Assembly: GCF_007004765.1 (NCBI RefSeq) | Contig: NZ_VIKR01000002.1 | Span: forward strand, 992,001-1,056,000 | Direction of reading: 5' to 3' | From: Aliikangiella marina | GTDB taxonomy: Bacteria; Pseudomonadota; Gammaproteobacteria; Enterobacterales; Kangiellaceae | DNA: 64,000 nucleotides | In this document: piece by piece, positions 27,908 through 39,115 of the stretch | How positions within the stretch are numbered: the stretch's first letter is position 1 | How the letters are laid out: every line of letters starts with the position of its first letter | Notes under the pieces: model-generated | Database searches by the model: none | Told to the model about the DNA's origin: nothing | Seen by the model: only the letters and a program-made list of their open reading frames with translations | Program-made: the position numbers and the translations under genes

Positions 27908-28264
27908 GAAATAGATGGTTTCTGTTTGGCGCCAAATAGCGGTTTTGAAGTATGCGCACAATAGCACAAAAGGGCTGTTTTGGAAATGAAGCAGCTGCTT
28001 TAAGCGGTGGACAAAACTTCTTCATTTTAACCCGATGCTCAACAGAAAACGGTTAAAATTGTGATAGGCACCGAGAGGGATTTATGGAATAATTCAATCC
28101 GATAGTAGAACTTGATGAAATACTTAAGCTATTGTTTTTTAATAGAAAATATTCAAAAGATAGCTCGGTATTGAAAAATCAAAGTACCGATTACCCGAGT
28201 CGCGCAAAGCGAAGCTATCGAATTAGAAATAAATTTGTAGTGTAATCAATAAGTTGGGGAGTGC
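27908..28264. promoter_or_regulatory. Divergent gnnA/rnhB intergenic region with an inverted repeat
   Basis: No gene is seen in these 357 bases. A perfect 9-bp inverted repeat, ATTTTAACC (28024-28032) and GGTTAAAAT (28051-28059), has an 18-base centre and lies about 120-150 bases before gnnA. It may be an operator or a leader hairpin. No strong sigma-70 hexamer pair stands out in either direction. A GGGGAG ribosome site serves rnhB at 28265. Confidence 0.35.
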
Positions 28265-28843
28265 ATGTCCAAAAGCCATTTCATAGCTGGGGTAGACGAA
28301 GTAGGAAGAGGGCCGTTAGCTGGACCTGTCATTGCTGCTGCGGTAATCCTCGATCCTAACCAACCAATTGACGGATTAACCGATTCTAAAAAGTTATCAG
28401 AAAAGAAACGTGAGGCTTTGGCAGAAGAAATCAAAGAAAAAGCACTGAGCTGGTGTATTGCTCGGTCAGAACCTGACGAGATAGATGAAGTGAATATTCT
28501 TCAAGCAAGCTTGCTCGCTATGCAGCGTGCAGTCGAGGGGTTAACTCAACAACCCGATCATTGTTTGATCGATGGTAATAAGTTACCAAAACTCACTTGC
28601 ACCGCAGAAGCTATCGTTAAGGGTGACTTGAAGGAACCGGCCATAAGCGCTGCCTCGATAATTGCTAAAGTCGCGAGAGACCAAGAAATGGTCGAAATGG
28701 AAGCGGTTTATCCTGGTTATGGCTTTGCACAACATAAAGGATACCCAACGAAGTTTCATCGCGAAGCGATTGTTGAGAAAGGTATTTCTCCTATTCACAG
28801 AAAGAGTTTTGCACCCGTTCAAAAGCAACTTGAGTTGATTTAA
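28265..28843 (+). CDS. rnhB: Ribonuclease HII
   Basis: The 192-residue type 2 RNase H cuts RNA in RNA-DNA hybrids and single ribonucleotides in DNA. The metal ligands D11 and E12 are in GVDEVGRG. The DGNKLP motif and the [10 protein letters not shown] block follow, and the C-terminal region [15 protein letters not shown] is complete. The ATG has a strong GGGGAG upstream. It usually follows lpxB; here the lpxB block is inverted and lies on the other side. Confidence 0.97.
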   Translation: MSKSHFIAGVDEVGRGPLAGPVIAAAVILDPNQPIDGLTDSKKLSEKKREALAEEIKEKALSWCIARSEPDEIDEVNILQASLLAMQRAVEGLTQQPDHCLIDGNKLPKLTCTAEAIVKGDLKEPAISAASIIAKVARDQEMVEMEAVYPGYGFAQHKGYPTKFHREAIVEKGISPIHRKSFAPVQKQLELI

Positions 28844-28865
28844 GTGGACCGATAGTTAGCAGTTT

Positions 28866-31800
28866 ATGAGTGAAACAGAAAGTATTGATAAGCAATCGGT
28901 TGAGGGCTCTCCGGAACAAGCAAAGAAAGTTTATGACTTTGTTCATTTGCGGATGCACACAGAGTTTTCGATGGTGGATGGCATTTGTCGAATTAACCCT
29001 ACGCTTGAGAGGGCTGCAGAATTAAGAATGCCCGCGATTGGCATTACCGATAATGTCAATTTTTGCGGATTAATTAAGTTTTATCGGAAAGCTATGGCAA
29101 TGGGGGTTAAGCCTATTGTTGGAGTCGACCTTTGGGTTGATGACGATGAAGACGACAACGAAGTCTTTCGGATTGCTGTTCTGTGTCAAAATGACAGCGG
29201 TTATTTAAATGCGAAGCAGCTCGTTTCAAAAGCCTATCAAACCAACCAAAAGCTCGGTAAACCAATTGTTCAGAAATCTTGGCTGAAAGATCATAATCAA
29301 GGTTTAATTGTTTTGTCTGGCGGAAAAGATGGTGATGTCGGTCGATCGTTAACAGCAGGAAACCATGAACAAGCAGCGAACCAATTAGGCTTTTGGAATT
29401 TACATTTCCCTGACCGCTATTATCTTGAGTTACAAAGAACCGGAAGAGTTGGTGAAGGCGCTTATATTCAAGCGGTTTCTGGCTTTGCTCAAGGATCCGG
29501 AACTCCTGTAGTAGCGACAAACGATGTTTGTTTTTTAGAAGAGGCTGATTTTGATGCACACGAAATTCGAGTTTGCATCAATCAAGGTCGAGTGCTGGAT
29601 GATCCTCGACGGCCTAAAACTTATAGCAGTGAACAATATTTAAGAAGTGCAGAAGAAATGTCTGAAGTTTTCTCAGATATTCCAGAGGCGCTTGAGAATA
29701 CGATAGAGATAGCCAAACGATGTAACCTTCATCTCCATCTTGGTGAGTACTTTCTACCTAACTATCCGATCCCTGATGGGTTAACCATTGAAGAATACTT
29801 TTGTCAGCTCAGTGAAGAAGGACTTGAAGAACGCCTGCCACATTTGATGGATGTGAACGCTCCCGATTTTGCTGAGAAAAGAAAACCTTATGATGAAAGG
29901 CTAAAGATTGAGCTCGACGTGATTAATCAAATGGGATTTCCAGGGTACTTTTTGATAGTCGCCGACTTCATTAAATGGGGTAAAGATAATGACATTCCCG
30001 TGGGCCCCGGAAGAGGATCGGGCGCAGGTTCATTAGTTGCGTACGCATTGAAAATTACTGACTTGGATCCGTTGGAATATGATTTGCTTTTTGAACGATT
30101 TTTAAATCCAGAACGGGTTTCTATGCCCGATTTTGATATTGATTTTTGTATGGATGGGCGAGATAGAGTTATTGATTATGTCGCCGAAAAATATGGTCGT
30201 AATGCGGTCTCACAAATTATTACTTTTGGCCGACTTGCGGCAAAAGCGGTTATCCGTGATGTGGGTCGAGTGCTAAGTCAACCGTATGGGTTTGTCGATA
30301 AAATATCCAAATTGATTCCGTTTGATATTGGGATGACACTTTCGAAGGCTTGGGAGGCTGAAGAGGAAATTCGAACTCGATATGAAGAGGAAGAAGATTT
30401 TCAAGCGATTTGGGACATGGCAACTAAGCTCGAGGGAATTACCCGAAATGCCGGCAAGCACGCAGGTGGTGTGGTTATCTCTCCGTCTGATTTGACCGAT
30501 TTCTCGGCGCTTTATTGTGATGAATCTGGCGAAGGGCTGGTCACTCAATTCGACAAAGACGATGTTGAGTCGGCAGGTCTGGTGAAGTTTGACTTTTTAG
30601 GGTTAAGGACGCTTACCATTGTCGACTGGGCTGTCTCGATGATCAACAGTCAATTAATTGGCCCTGACCAAGAAAAACTGAACATTGAAAAAATCGATCT
30701 TGAAGACCCCAAAACTTTTGACTTGCTAAAAGCGGCCAACACAACGGCTGTTTTCCAGTTGGAATCAAGAGGGATGAAGGAGCTGATTAAAAAGCTTTTA
30801 CCGAGCTCTTTTGAAGACATCATCGCATTGGTTGCGCTCTTTAGACCTGGACCACTTGGTTCGGGCATGGTGGATGATTTCATTAACCGTAAACACGGTC
30901 GACAAGAAGTAGCCTATCCCCATTCGGATTACCAGCACGAAGATCTCAAGCCTGTGTTAGAGCCGACTTATGGGATTATTTTGTACCAAGAGCAAGTCAT
31001 GCAGATTGCTCAGGTGCTGGCAAACTTTTCACTGGGTGGCGCTGACTTGTTACGCCGGGCTATGGGGAAGAAAAAACCTGAGGTCATGGAAGAGCAACGC
31101 AAGATATTTATGAAAGGCGCGATAGCGAGAGATGTTGACGGCGAACTGGCCGGGCATATCTTTGACTTGATGGAAAAATTTGCCGGTTATGGGTTTAACA
31201 AATCTCATTCGGCCGCCTACGCTTTGGTCTCTTTTCAAACGGCTTGGTTGAAGGCACATTATCCTGCCGCTTTCATGGCCGCGGTAATGTCTGCGGATAT
31301 GGATAATACCGATAAAGTGGTCACCTATGTTGATGATGCCAAATCAATGGGGATTAGTATTGTTCCACCGGATGTTAATCGTGGATTGTACAAGTTTACC
31401 ATCGATGGTGAAAAAACGATTATTTATGGGATTGGCGCTATTAAGGGCGTCGGTGAGGGAGCTATTCAATCGATCGTTGAAGAGCGGGAAAAAGGTGGGC
31501 GATATCACGATCTTTTCGACTTTTGCAACCGGGTAGACCTGCGTAAAGCAAATCGTAGAAACTTAGAAGCATTGATCCGCGCCGGTGCGCTTGACGCACT
31601 GGGACCAGACCGGGCCAGCATGATGGCGTCTTTAGAGCATGCCATAAAAAGTGCTGAACAATTTAAGCGTGATCAGCAGCTTGGTCAGAATGATATGTTT
31701 GGCTCACCGACAGAGAGCAGCGAAACCAAAAAAGCAGAATACGCGGTGGTGAGACCCTGGCCTGAAGCGAAAGTACTCCAGGGAGAAAAAGAAACGCTCG

Positions 31801-32402
31801 GGCTCTATTTGACAGGCCATCCGATTGATCGATACTTACCGGAAATCAAGCAGTTTTGTAATTTGAGGTTGAATTCTCTCCAGCCCACAAGACGCGGAGA
31901 GTATGTCACTGTTGCTGGTTTAATCGTCGCTATTCGTGTGATGAAAACCAAGAAAGGCCTCAACTGGGCGATAGTCACTTTGGATGATCAAAGTGGTCGC
32001 GTTGACGTGATGGTGTATAACGACTTGTATGAAGCGAATCGGGAAGTGCTCCGAAAAGACGAAGTAATTGTCGCCAAGGGAGATATCTCCAACGACGACT
32101 TTTCGGGTGGTTTAAAAATGAGCGCCGTTGAGGTTAGCGAATTGACTGAAGTGCGTGAAAGCCGCTCGAAACATCTTGAGTTGCATGTCGATTTTGAGCA
32201 AAGTTTAATCGTTGCAGAAGAGTTAGTAGAGTCACTTGCACCGTTCAAAGGTGGTCTTTGTCCAGTGCAAATTAAATGTTCCCATCAAATCGCTGACTTT
32301 GAACTAATTGCTGGCGGCGAATGGTCGGTTAAACCCTCTGATGAGTTAATTTTCAATTTGAAAAATATCAAAGGTTGCGAAAAAGTCTCAGTGATTTACT
32401 AA
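28866..32402 (+). CDS. dnaE: DNA polymerase III alpha subunit
   Basis: The 1178-residue replicative polymerase has the PHP domain (FVHLRMHTEFSMVDG at about 26-40), palm with catalytic D422 and D424 in MPDFDIDF (D401/D403 in E. coli), the GPGRGSGAGSLVAYAL block, the FNKSHSAAYAL finger motif, helix-hairpin-helix and a C-terminal OB domain. The start carries about 20 more residues than the E. coli enzyme, of low-complexity acidic type. The gene follows rnhB by 22 bases. accA, the usual next gene, is absent; a convergent chemoreceptor gene takes its place. Confidence 0.98.
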   Translation: MSETESIDKQSVEGSPEQAKKVYDFVHLRMHTEFSMVDGICRINPTLERAAELRMPAIGITDNVNFCGLIKFYRKAMAMGVKPIVGVDLWVDDDEDDNEVFRIAVLCQNDSGYLNAKQLVSKAYQTNQKLGKPIVQKSWLKDHNQGLIVLSGGKDGDVGRSLTAGNHEQAANQLGFWNLHFPDRYYLELQRTGRVGEGAYIQAVSGFAQGSGTPVVATNDVCFLEEADFDAHEIRVCINQGRVLDDPRRPKTYSSEQYLRSAEEMSEVFSDIPEALENTIEIAKRCNLHLHLGEYFLPNYPIPDGLTIEEYFCQLSEEGLEERLPHLMDVNAPDFAEKRKPYDERLKIELDVINQMGFPGYFLIVADFIKWGKDNDIPVGPGRGSGAGSLVAYALKITDLDPLEYDLLFERFLNPERVSMPDFDIDFCMDGRDRVIDYVAEKYGRNAVSQIITFGRLAAKAVIRDVGRVLSQPYGFVDKISKLIPFDIGMTLSKAWEAEEEIRTRYEEEEDFQAIWDMATKLEGITRNAGKHAGGVVISPSDLTDFSALYCDESGEGLVTQFDKDDVESAGLVKFDFLGLRTLTIVDWAVSMINSQLIGPDQEKLNIEKIDLEDPKTFDLLKAANTTAVFQLESRGMKELIKKLLPSSFEDIIALVALFRPGPLGSGMVDDFINRKHGRQEVAYPHSDYQHEDLKPVLEPTYGIILYQEQVMQIAQVLANFSLGGADLLRRAMGKKKPEVMEEQRKIFMKGAIARDVDGELAGHIFDLMEKFAGYGFNKSHSAAYALVSFQTAWLKAHYPAAFMAAVMSADMDNTDKVVTYVDDAKSMGISIVPPDVNRGLYKFTIDGEKTIIYGIGAIKGVGEGAIQSIVEEREKGGRYHDLFDFCNRVDLRKANRRNLEALIRAGALDALGPDRASMMASLEHAIKSAEQFKRDQQLGQNDMFGSPTESSETKKAEYAVVRPWPEAKVLQGEKETLGLYLTGHPIDRYLPEIKQFCNLRLNSLQPTRRGEYVTVAGLIVAIRVMKTKKGLNWAIVTLDDQSGRVDVMVYNDLYEANREVLRKDEVIVAKGDISNDDFSGGLKMSAVEVSELTEVRESRSKHLELHVDFEQSLIVAEELVESLAPFKGGLCPVQIKCSHQIADFELIAGGEWSVKPSDELIFNLKNIKGCEKVSVIY

Positions 32403-32430
32403 ACAGTTTAAACTTTAAATTGTTTAGTAA
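32396..32430. terminator. 35-base palindrome shared by the dnaE and chemoreceptor 3' ends
   Basis: Bases 32396-32411 pair with 32415-32430 over 16 positions (one G-U) around a 3-base loop. The palindrome contains both stop codons and the last codons of both genes. No T run follows in either direction, so classic intrinsic termination is uncertain. It may act as a two-way 3' stabiliser. Confidence 0.6.
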
Positions 32431-34027
32431 TCGACTCGAGGACCGAAGCTAATTCGGCCAGTCTTTCACTCACATTGGCGAGCTCATCGCTGGATTCATT
32501 ACTTTGCTTGGTTTTTTCTTGAATGTCTGCGACTGATTCAACGAGATGATTTGAAATTTCGATTTGCTGATTGGTATCAGCGGCTATCTCCTCATTCATT
32601 TGACTAATTTCACTTACGGTGCTGGTTATTGCCTGGAGACTTTCGCCGGCATCTCCAGCTTGTTCAACACTGCGATTAACTTGAGTGCGACTACTCTCCA
32701 TTTTTGTTACCGCGTCTTTTGCTGAAACCTGTAATCCCTCGAGAATTTGATTGATTTCTTCGGTTGATTCTTGCGTTCTCGAGGCAAGGTTTCTGACCTC
32801 ATCAGCGACTACCGCAAAACCTCTTCCTTGTTCGCCGGCTCTCGCAGCCTCGATGGCTGCGTTAAGTGCCAGTAAGTTAGTTTGTTCTGCGATACCTTTG
32901 ATTACGTCTAGGACGACATTTACTTTAGATGAACCTTGTTCCAGTAAGACGACGGTTTCACTCGAGTCAGCAATATTTTTAGCCAGCTCTTGAATGCTAT
33001 TGATTGTTTTCTGAACATCCTCAAGTCCCTTATTAGCGCCTTGTTGGGCTTCATTAGCACAGGTAGAGGCGTTACTGGCATTGTTTGAAATTCGCTCAAC
33101 ACTCTGGTTCATTGCTTCAACCGAGGTATTTGCTTGATGACTACTTTCGTATTGTTGGTTGAAGATCACTTGTGATTGGGTCGTAAGCTCTTTTATATGG
33201 GTCGCGGTCTCCGCAAGCGGCCTTGCTGTATCGACTGTTTGCTTGATTGCGGTTTGCAACTTTTCGATAAAAATATTAAACCAATGAACTAGTTGTCCGA
33301 TTTCATCCTTGCTAGTGGTATTAATTCTGCGGGTAAGATCACCATCTTCTTCGGCAATTGAACGCATCGAGTTTTTAATGTCTTCAAGACTGTTTTTTAT
33401 CGCAAAGCTAATTGGCACCGACACAACAAATAAAAATACAATGGTCACGATTCCGATAGTGATGCCCAGCTGCACGGTTGCTTCGGTGTTACTGCGAACA
33501 TCATCAAATGCTTCCACAAAATCAGAGTTGCGAGCCGTATTGAAGTTAGTCAAGTTCGACTGCAATGCGGTTAATTTGTCTGTCATTTGCTGGCTTTGCT
33601 CAGCCAATTTAGAGAAATCCGCAGTGCCGTCGACGATCCGTTTTGAAAGTGAATAGGCTTGAGAATAGTACGAATCAAGTTCGGCGATCAGTTGATTGAT
33701 TACTTGACCATTTGAGTTATCGACGGATGCTGCTCGTCTTAGTTCATTTTTTAATTGATTGTAGATAGCATTTGCAGCCTCAAGTTTGTCTGCCTCTCCC
33801 ATTCCAGCGGCGTCCGCTAGTGTCTGCTTGATGTTCTCTAGTTTAGTGAGACTTGTCGCAGAGATCTGCAACAGTGGAAATTGAACGTCTTTCGCATTGG
33901 TCAATTTATCTAAGTTTTGGTTCATGGCTGTTAAACTGACCAGTAAGTAAACCAGAAAACCAATTGCACCAACGATTGGAATGAGTAAAATTTTTAACCG
34001 AATTGACTGTTTGGCAAAAAAATCCAT
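32408..34027 (-). CDS. Methyl-accepting chemotaxis protein
   Basis: The 539-residue chemoreceptor has membrane helix 1 (about 11-33), a helical periplasmic domain (about 34-185), membrane helix 2 (about 187-210) and a HAMP domain ([20 protein letters not shown]). The signalling coiled coil has the conserved hairpin tip [20 protein letters not shown]. The ligand domain is four-helix-bundle-like and its ligand is unknown. No other chemotaxis gene is in the window. No C-terminal NWETF-like pentapeptide for CheR/CheB is seen. It converges on dnaE with 5 bases between them. Confidence 0.95.
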   Translation of the reverse strand: MDFFAKQSIRLKILLIPIVGAIGFLVYLLVSLTAMNQNLDKLTNAKDVQFPLLQISATSLTKLENIKQTLADAAGMGEADKLEAANAIYNQLKNELRRAASVDNSNGQVINQLIAELDSYYSQAYSLSKRIVDGTADFSKLAEQSQQMTDKLTALQSNLTNFNTARNSDFVEAFDDVRSNTEATVQLGITIGIVTIVFLFVVSVPISFAIKNSLEDIKNSMRSIAEEDGDLTRRINTTSKDEIGQLVHWFNIFIEKLQTAIKQTVDTARPLAETATHIKELTTQSQVIFNQQYESSHQANTSVEAMNQSVERISNNASNASTCANEAQQGANKGLEDVQKTINSIQELAKNIADSSETVVLLEQGSSKVNVVLDVIKGIAEQTNLLALNAAIEAARAGEQGRGFAVVADEVRNLASRTQESTEEINQILEGLQVSAKDAVTKMESSRTQVNRSVEQAGDAGESLQAITSTVSEISQMNEEIAADTNQQIEISNHLVESVADIQEKTKQSNESSDELANVSERLAELASVLESITKQFKV

Positions 34028-34137
34028 CTACACCGCCTTCTTGCGTTAAGACAAAAGAATTACTTCTCAAAAGTGTAGTCCTAAGTACGATTTTTAGCCA
34101 AATTATCTCATTGAATTTGTTTGTAAAAATCGATTAA

Positions 34138-34626
34138 TTAGTGGATGTTTTTTATCATTCTATAATCATCCATCACATAGCCGTTACCTATGTCCATCAC
34201 AATTGACTCGACATTCTCAAATCCCAATTTTAAATAGATTTCGTAGGCGGGGTTATATTTATTGACGGTTAACTCAATTTGGTGACAATTGTTGTCTTTA
34301 GCTGATTGGTCGACAAAGTCGAGCATATCACGGGCGATACCTTTCCCACGATAATCAGCATGCAGGTAAAATTTGCTGAGAAATAGCTTATTGTCTCGGA
34401 TTTCTACTGCAATATATCCGGCATGTTCTTTATCAACGATGACGATGGTATAGAGGTAACCGGCGGCTATTTGGTCTTTTACTGCTTTCTCGTTCTGAAA
34501 CTTATTAAGCATATATTCGACTTGCTCACTCCCTATGATTGGCGTGTAGTGTTCTCGCCAAATCGGCGCCGCAAGTGCTTCAATAAGTTTAGCATCAGCT
34601 GCTGTGGCTATTTTAAATTCTGTCAT
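34138..34626 (-). CDS. GNAT-family N-acetyltransferase
   Basis: The 162-residue protein shows the GNAT fold: an N-terminal FKIATAADAKLIEAL stretch, the central beta strands, the acetyl-CoA loop YRGKGIARDMLDFV and the C-terminal NPAYEIYLKLGFENV motif. Substrate is unknown; relatives acetylate amines, protein N-termini or small toxins. The start at 34626 fits the family best; the frame extends 13 codons further, and neither start has a good ribosome site. It lies between mreB and the chemoreceptor on its own transcript. Confidence 0.85.
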   Translation of the reverse strand: MTEFKIATAADAKLIEALAAPIWREHYTPIIGSEQVEYMLNKFQNEKAVKDQIAAGYLYTIVIVDKEHAGYIAVEIRDNKLFLSKFYLHADYRGKGIARDMLDFVDQSAKDNNCHQIELTVNKYNPAYEIYLKLGFENVESIVMDIGNGYVMDDYRMIKNIH

Positions 34627-34761
34627 TTGGATGTTTCTGGAACTTAATGGTTTGAAATGCATCATAAAACATAAGAAATTTGACGCAACCCCTTCTGTTT
34701 ATTCGGGAAGTGCGCGATAATCGACGCCAATTTTAGAAAAGTCCGGTTTTGTCTAGGTTAA

Positions 34762-35853
<1,092 letters not shown>

Positions 35854-35892
35854 TCAGTCATTTAATTTCCTGCAAATACAACAAGTTAGTCG

Positions 35893-35927
35893 AAAAAAAG
35901 CCCACACAGTGGGCTTTTTTATTTTAC
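35893..35927. terminator. Bidirectional terminator between mreB and folD
   Basis: AAAAAAAGCCCAC pairs with GTGGGCTTTTTT around a 3-base loop, followed by ATTTT. A T run on each strand lets it stop both mreB and convergent folD transcription. Confidence 0.9.
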
Positions 35928-36012
35928 GAAGAGTATTCAAGGTAACTCAATAAATGCAAAGTTAGTCTGTATGTCAGCGGCTAGTCAGCATCCAAATATT
36001 TAACTGCTCCGA

Positions 36013-36867
36013 TTATTCGTGGAGCTCTTCGGCAGCCATCAAAGTATTGTGCATTAGCGTGGCGACGGTCATCGGGCCAACGCCACCGGGTACTGGTGTG
36101 ATCCAAGCGGCGCGCTCAGCAGCCGTTTCAAACTCGACATCGCCCGTCAATTTCCCCGATTCTAATCGATTGATTCCCACATCTATGACAATCGCTCCAG
36201 GTTTTATCCATTCGCCTTTAACTAGGTGAGGGATACCGACACCAACAACAACGAGATCGGCTCGACCGACATGTTCTGCAAGGTCCTGACTAAACTTGTG
36301 ACACACTGTCACTGTCGCGCCTTTAAGCAACAACTCCATAGCCATCGGGCGGCCAACGATATTACTTGCACCCACAACGAGACAATTGAGCCCTTTAACG
36401 TCGATACCGACAGCTTCTAGCATAAGAATGATGCCATATGGTGTGCAAGGACGTAGTTGAGGAATCCTTTGGACGAGTCGTCCAACATTATAGGGGTGGA
36501 AGCAATCAACATCTTTGTCTGCTTTAATGGTTTCAAGTATTTCGCTGGAGTCTAAATGATCGGGTAGCGGTAACTGAACCAGTATTCCGTCTATTTTTGG
36601 GTCTTGATTAAGCTTTTCTACCGCTTTAATCAACTCAGCTTGAGTGATTTGCGGGCTCAGAGTAAGTTTGCGCGACTCGAATCCAACTTCTTCACAGGCT
36701 TTTACTTTTTTGCCAACATAAACGGAGGAGGCTGGGTCATCGCCAACCAGAATGACTGCAAGGCCTGGAGCTCGCTTTCCATCTGCAATTCGCGCTGCGA
36801 CTTTTTGTTTGATATTCTCCCGCAAGTCCGCGGAAATTTTTTTGCCGTCGATGAGACTCGCAGCCAT
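36013..36867 (-). CDS. folD: Methylenetetrahydrofolate dehydrogenase/cyclohydrolase FolD
   Basis: The 284-residue bifunctional enzyme interconverts 5,10-methylene-, 5,10-methenyl- and 10-formyl-tetrahydrofolate with NADP. The catalytic Lys sits in [14 protein letters not shown], the substrate motif is [10 protein letters not shown], and the Rossmann segment is [11 protein letters not shown]. The C-terminal [13 protein letters not shown] motif is complete. It is a single-gene unit between the mreB terminator and the tRNA cluster. Confidence 0.97.
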   Translation of the reverse strand: MAASLIDGKKISADLRENIKQKVAARIADGKRAPGLAVILVGDDPASSVYVGKKVKACEEVGFESRKLTLSPQITQAELIKAVEKLNQDPKIDGILVQLPLPDHLDSSEILETIKADKDVDCFHPYNVGRLVQRIPQLRPCTPYGIILMLEAVGIDVKGLNCLVVGASNIVGRPMAMELLLKGATVTVCHKFSQDLAEHVGRADLVVVGVGIPHLVKGEWIKPGAIVIDVGINRLESGKLTGDVEFETAAERAAWITPVPGGVGPMTVATLMHNTLMAAEELHE

Positions 36868-36969
36868 AAATTGTGTACCTGATAACCAATTGGAATATTG
36901 GCCGGTATTTTCTCAATTGTCGGTCTAACTGCCAAGTAAAAGTTTTTTAAAAATATTCGATTAAGGTTG

Positions 36970-36998
36970 TTGACGAGAATCAAGGACTTCAGTATCAT
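36970..36998 (+). promoter_or_regulatory. tRNA cluster promoter
   Basis: TTGACG (36970-36975), 17 bases, TATCAT (36993-36998), then a GC-rich discriminator GCGCGCTCC typical of stable RNA genes. It lies about 35 bases before tRNA-Pro. Confidence 0.75.
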
Positions 36999-37038
36999 GC
37001 GCGCTCCTTGTGGGGCAGCCTCCCAAGGTGATTGAAAT

Positions 37039-37115
37039 CGGGGAATAGCGCAGTCTGGTAGCGCGCCTGCTTTGGGTGCAGGATGTCGGGGGTTCGAATC
37101 CCTCTTCCCCGACCA
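37039..37115 (+). tRNA. tRNA-Pro (TGG)
   Basis: The 77-base cloverleaf has acceptor CGGGGAA/TTCCCCG, anticodon stem CCTGC/GCAGG with a TTTGGGT loop (anticodon TGG), GGTTCGAATCC in the T arm and an encoded CCA. It is first of four tRNA genes in a row. Confidence 0.97.
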
Positions 37116-37169
37116 ATTTACTGGCATTTAAAGTTAGCTTTAAAGCGAGTAGGGTTGCTGAGGAACGAT

Positions 37170-37246
37170 GCGCCCGTAGCTCATCTGGATAGAGCATCGG
37201 CCTTCTAAGCCGAGGGTAGTAGGTTCGAATCCTACCGGGCGCGCCA
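37170..37246 (+). tRNA. tRNA-Arg (TCT)
   Basis: The 77-base cloverleaf has acceptor GCGCCCG/CGGGCGC, anticodon stem TCGGC/GCCGA with a CTTCTAA loop (anticodon TCT), a T arm with GGTTCGAATCC and an encoded CCA. It reads AGA and AGG codons. Confidence 0.97.
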
Positions 37247-37258
37247 TTGCGGCCAAGG

Positions 37259-37287
37259 TTAAGTTTCGAGCTAAAAGCGCATATAAT
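37259..37287 (+). promoter_or_regulatory. Possible internal promoter before tRNA-His
   Basis: TTAAGT (37259-37264), 17 bases, and a perfect TATAAT (37282-37287) lie 20 bases before tRNA-His. It could add transcription of the last two tRNA genes. Confidence 0.45.
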
Positions 37288-37306
37288 GTGCGACTAGGTT
37301 TACAAT

Positions 37307-37383
37307 GGTGGATGTAGCTCAGTTGGTAGAGCCCCGGATTGTGATTCCGGTGGTCGTGGGTTCAAACCCCATCATCCACCCCA
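37307..37383 (+). tRNA. tRNA-His (GTG)
   Basis: The cloverleaf includes the extra G at position -1, paired with C73, that marks tRNA-His. The anticodon stem CCGGA/TCCGG holds a TTGTGAT loop (anticodon GTG). CCA is encoded. Confidence 0.97.
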
Positions 37384-37420
37384 TATTTTGACTGTTGCAA
37401 GACAGTCGAAGTTACAAAAT

Positions 37421-37505
<85 letters not shown>

Positions 37506-37677
37506 TTTTGTAACGACAAAGTATCATGATAGATGCTTGATTTTAAAAAGATTTTCTGGCTTGAGCTAGTTGGTGGTTGCCTGAGCTTGGTGCTAACCAA
37601 ACCCAAATGCCGAATAAAAAGGCAAAAAAGCAGCTCTCGCAAACTCCTCCTTCATTCTTGTCTTGAATATCGACTGT

Positions 37678-37707
37678 CAGATGCGCTTCGCGACGTCTGG
37701 CGTTTTT
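37678..37707 (+). terminator. Probable terminator of the tRNA cluster
   Basis: A hairpin with CAGATGCG and CGTCTG arms around a CTTCG-type loop and one bulge is followed by GTTTTT. It lies between tRNA-Leu and tig. The 170 bases before it contain no gene that I can support. Confidence 0.6.
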
Positions 37708-37754
37708 ACGTGATTAAATTAAATTAAAATTAATACAGAGTTGGAGCAGACAAA

Positions 37755-39083
37755 ATGCAAGTTTCTGTTGAGACCACAAACGGCCTAGAGCGAAAGCTAA
37801 CTATCGGCGTTCCTGCGAGCAACGTTGATGATGTTGCTTTGACACGCATGAAGGAATTAGCAAAGTCACAGAGAATGAACGGTTTCCGTCCAGGCAAAAT
37901 ACCCTTGAACGTGATCAAAAAGCGTTTTGGTGGACATGTTCGCCAAGAAGTGGTTTCTGAGGTGATGCAGCGTTCATTTTATGAAGCGGTTGTTCAAGAG
38001 AAGCTTCAGCCTGCTGGCGCGCCGCATATCGAGCCGATCTCTGTGGAAGAAGGCAAAGATTTAGAGTTTACAGCAACTTTTGAAATCTACCCTGAAGTCG
38101 AGTTGAAAGATTTTGCAAATATCAATATCGAGAAGATGACTTCTGAAGTTAAAGATGAAGATTTGACCAAAATGATTGATACCCTTCGTGAACAGCAAGC
38201 TAACTGGGTTGAAGTGAAGCGCAAGTCGAAAGAAGGCGATCAAGTCAACATCGACTTCGTTGGAAAGATCGACGGTGAGGAATTCGCCGGCGGTAAAGCA
38301 GATGGTTTTGATCTAGAGCTTGGCTCAAAACAGATGATCCCCGGTTTTGAAGACCAGTTAATTGGTGCTAAAGCTGGTGATGAAGTTGAAGTTACCGTTA
38401 CTTTCCCAGAAGACTATCAAAATAAAGAGGTTGCTGGTAAAGAAGCGACTTTTGCGACGACAGTTAACATTGTTAACAAAAAAGAAGCGTTAAAGCTTGG
38501 TGAGTTGGCTGAGAAACTGGGCATTGAAGATGGTAGTGTTCCGAATATGAAGGCTGATGTTCGCAAAAATATGGAACGAGAGCTTAATCAAGTGCTTAAA
38601 GCGAAAGTCAAAGAGCAAGTCATGGAATCTTTAGTTGAGGCGCATGAATTTGACATTCCTAAAGCGATGATCGATCAAGAAATTGAAGCGCTAAAGCAGC
38701 AAGCAATGCAGCAATTTGGCGGTCAGGGAGCGAGCTTACCTGACTTACCAGCTGAGCTTTTTGAAGAAAAAGCGAATCGACGCGTTAAACTCGGTTTGAT
38801 TGTTGCTGAAGTCATTAAGCAGAACAAATTGACAGCGGATAAAGATAAAGTTCGCAGTAAACTAGAAGAAATTGCGTCAGTTTACGAGCAACCAGAGCAA
38901 GTCGTTAATTATTACCTTTCAGACGAAAATCGCCTGAACGAGGTAGAACAATTAGTTCTAGAAGACAGCGTTATCGAATTTGTTGAAAACGCGGCTGCGG
39001 TAACAGAAAAAGCAGTAGATTTCGACGCTGTTATGAATCCAAAAGCAGACGCAGAAGAGGCATCTGAAGACAAAGCTGAATAA
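37755..39083 (+). CDS. tig: Trigger factor
   Basis: The 442-residue ribosome-bound chaperone meets nascent chains at the exit tunnel. The ribosome-binding loop FRPGKIPLNVIKKRFGG is in the N-terminal domain (1-120). A FKBP-type prolyl isomerase domain (about 150-245, with the GDQVNIDFVGKIDGEEFAGG core) and the long helical arms follow. The end is acidic. GGAG lies before the ATG. It heads the tig-clpP-clpX-lon block found across gammaproteobacteria. Confidence 0.97.
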   Translation: MQVSVETTNGLERKLTIGVPASNVDDVALTRMKELAKSQRMNGFRPGKIPLNVIKKRFGGHVRQEVVSEVMQRSFYEAVVQEKLQPAGAPHIEPISVEEGKDLEFTATFEIYPEVELKDFANINIEKMTSEVKDEDLTKMIDTLREQQANWVEVKRKSKEGDQVNIDFVGKIDGEEFAGGKADGFDLELGSKQMIPGFEDQLIGAKAGDEVEVTVTFPEDYQNKEVAGKEATFATTVNIVNKKEALKLGELAEKLGIEDGSVPNMKADVRKNMERELNQVLKAKVKEQVMESLVEAHEFDIPKAMIDQEIEALKQQAMQQFGGQGASLPDLPAELFEEKANRRVKLGLIVAEVIKQNKLTADKDKVRSKLEEIASVYEQPEQVVNYYLSDENRLNEVEQLVLEDSVIEFVENAAAVTEKAVDFDAVMNPKADAEEASEDKAE

Positions 39084-39115
39084 GCAAAGTCGAGAATATT
39101 TAATTTAATATTTTC

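Noticed and set aside
36702-37197. Minus-strand frames across the tRNA-Pro and tRNA-Arg genes with peptides such as GKRDSNPRHPAPKAG and VGEEGFEPPTSCTQ
   Set aside because: These are well-known false proteins made by translating the antisense of tRNA genes.
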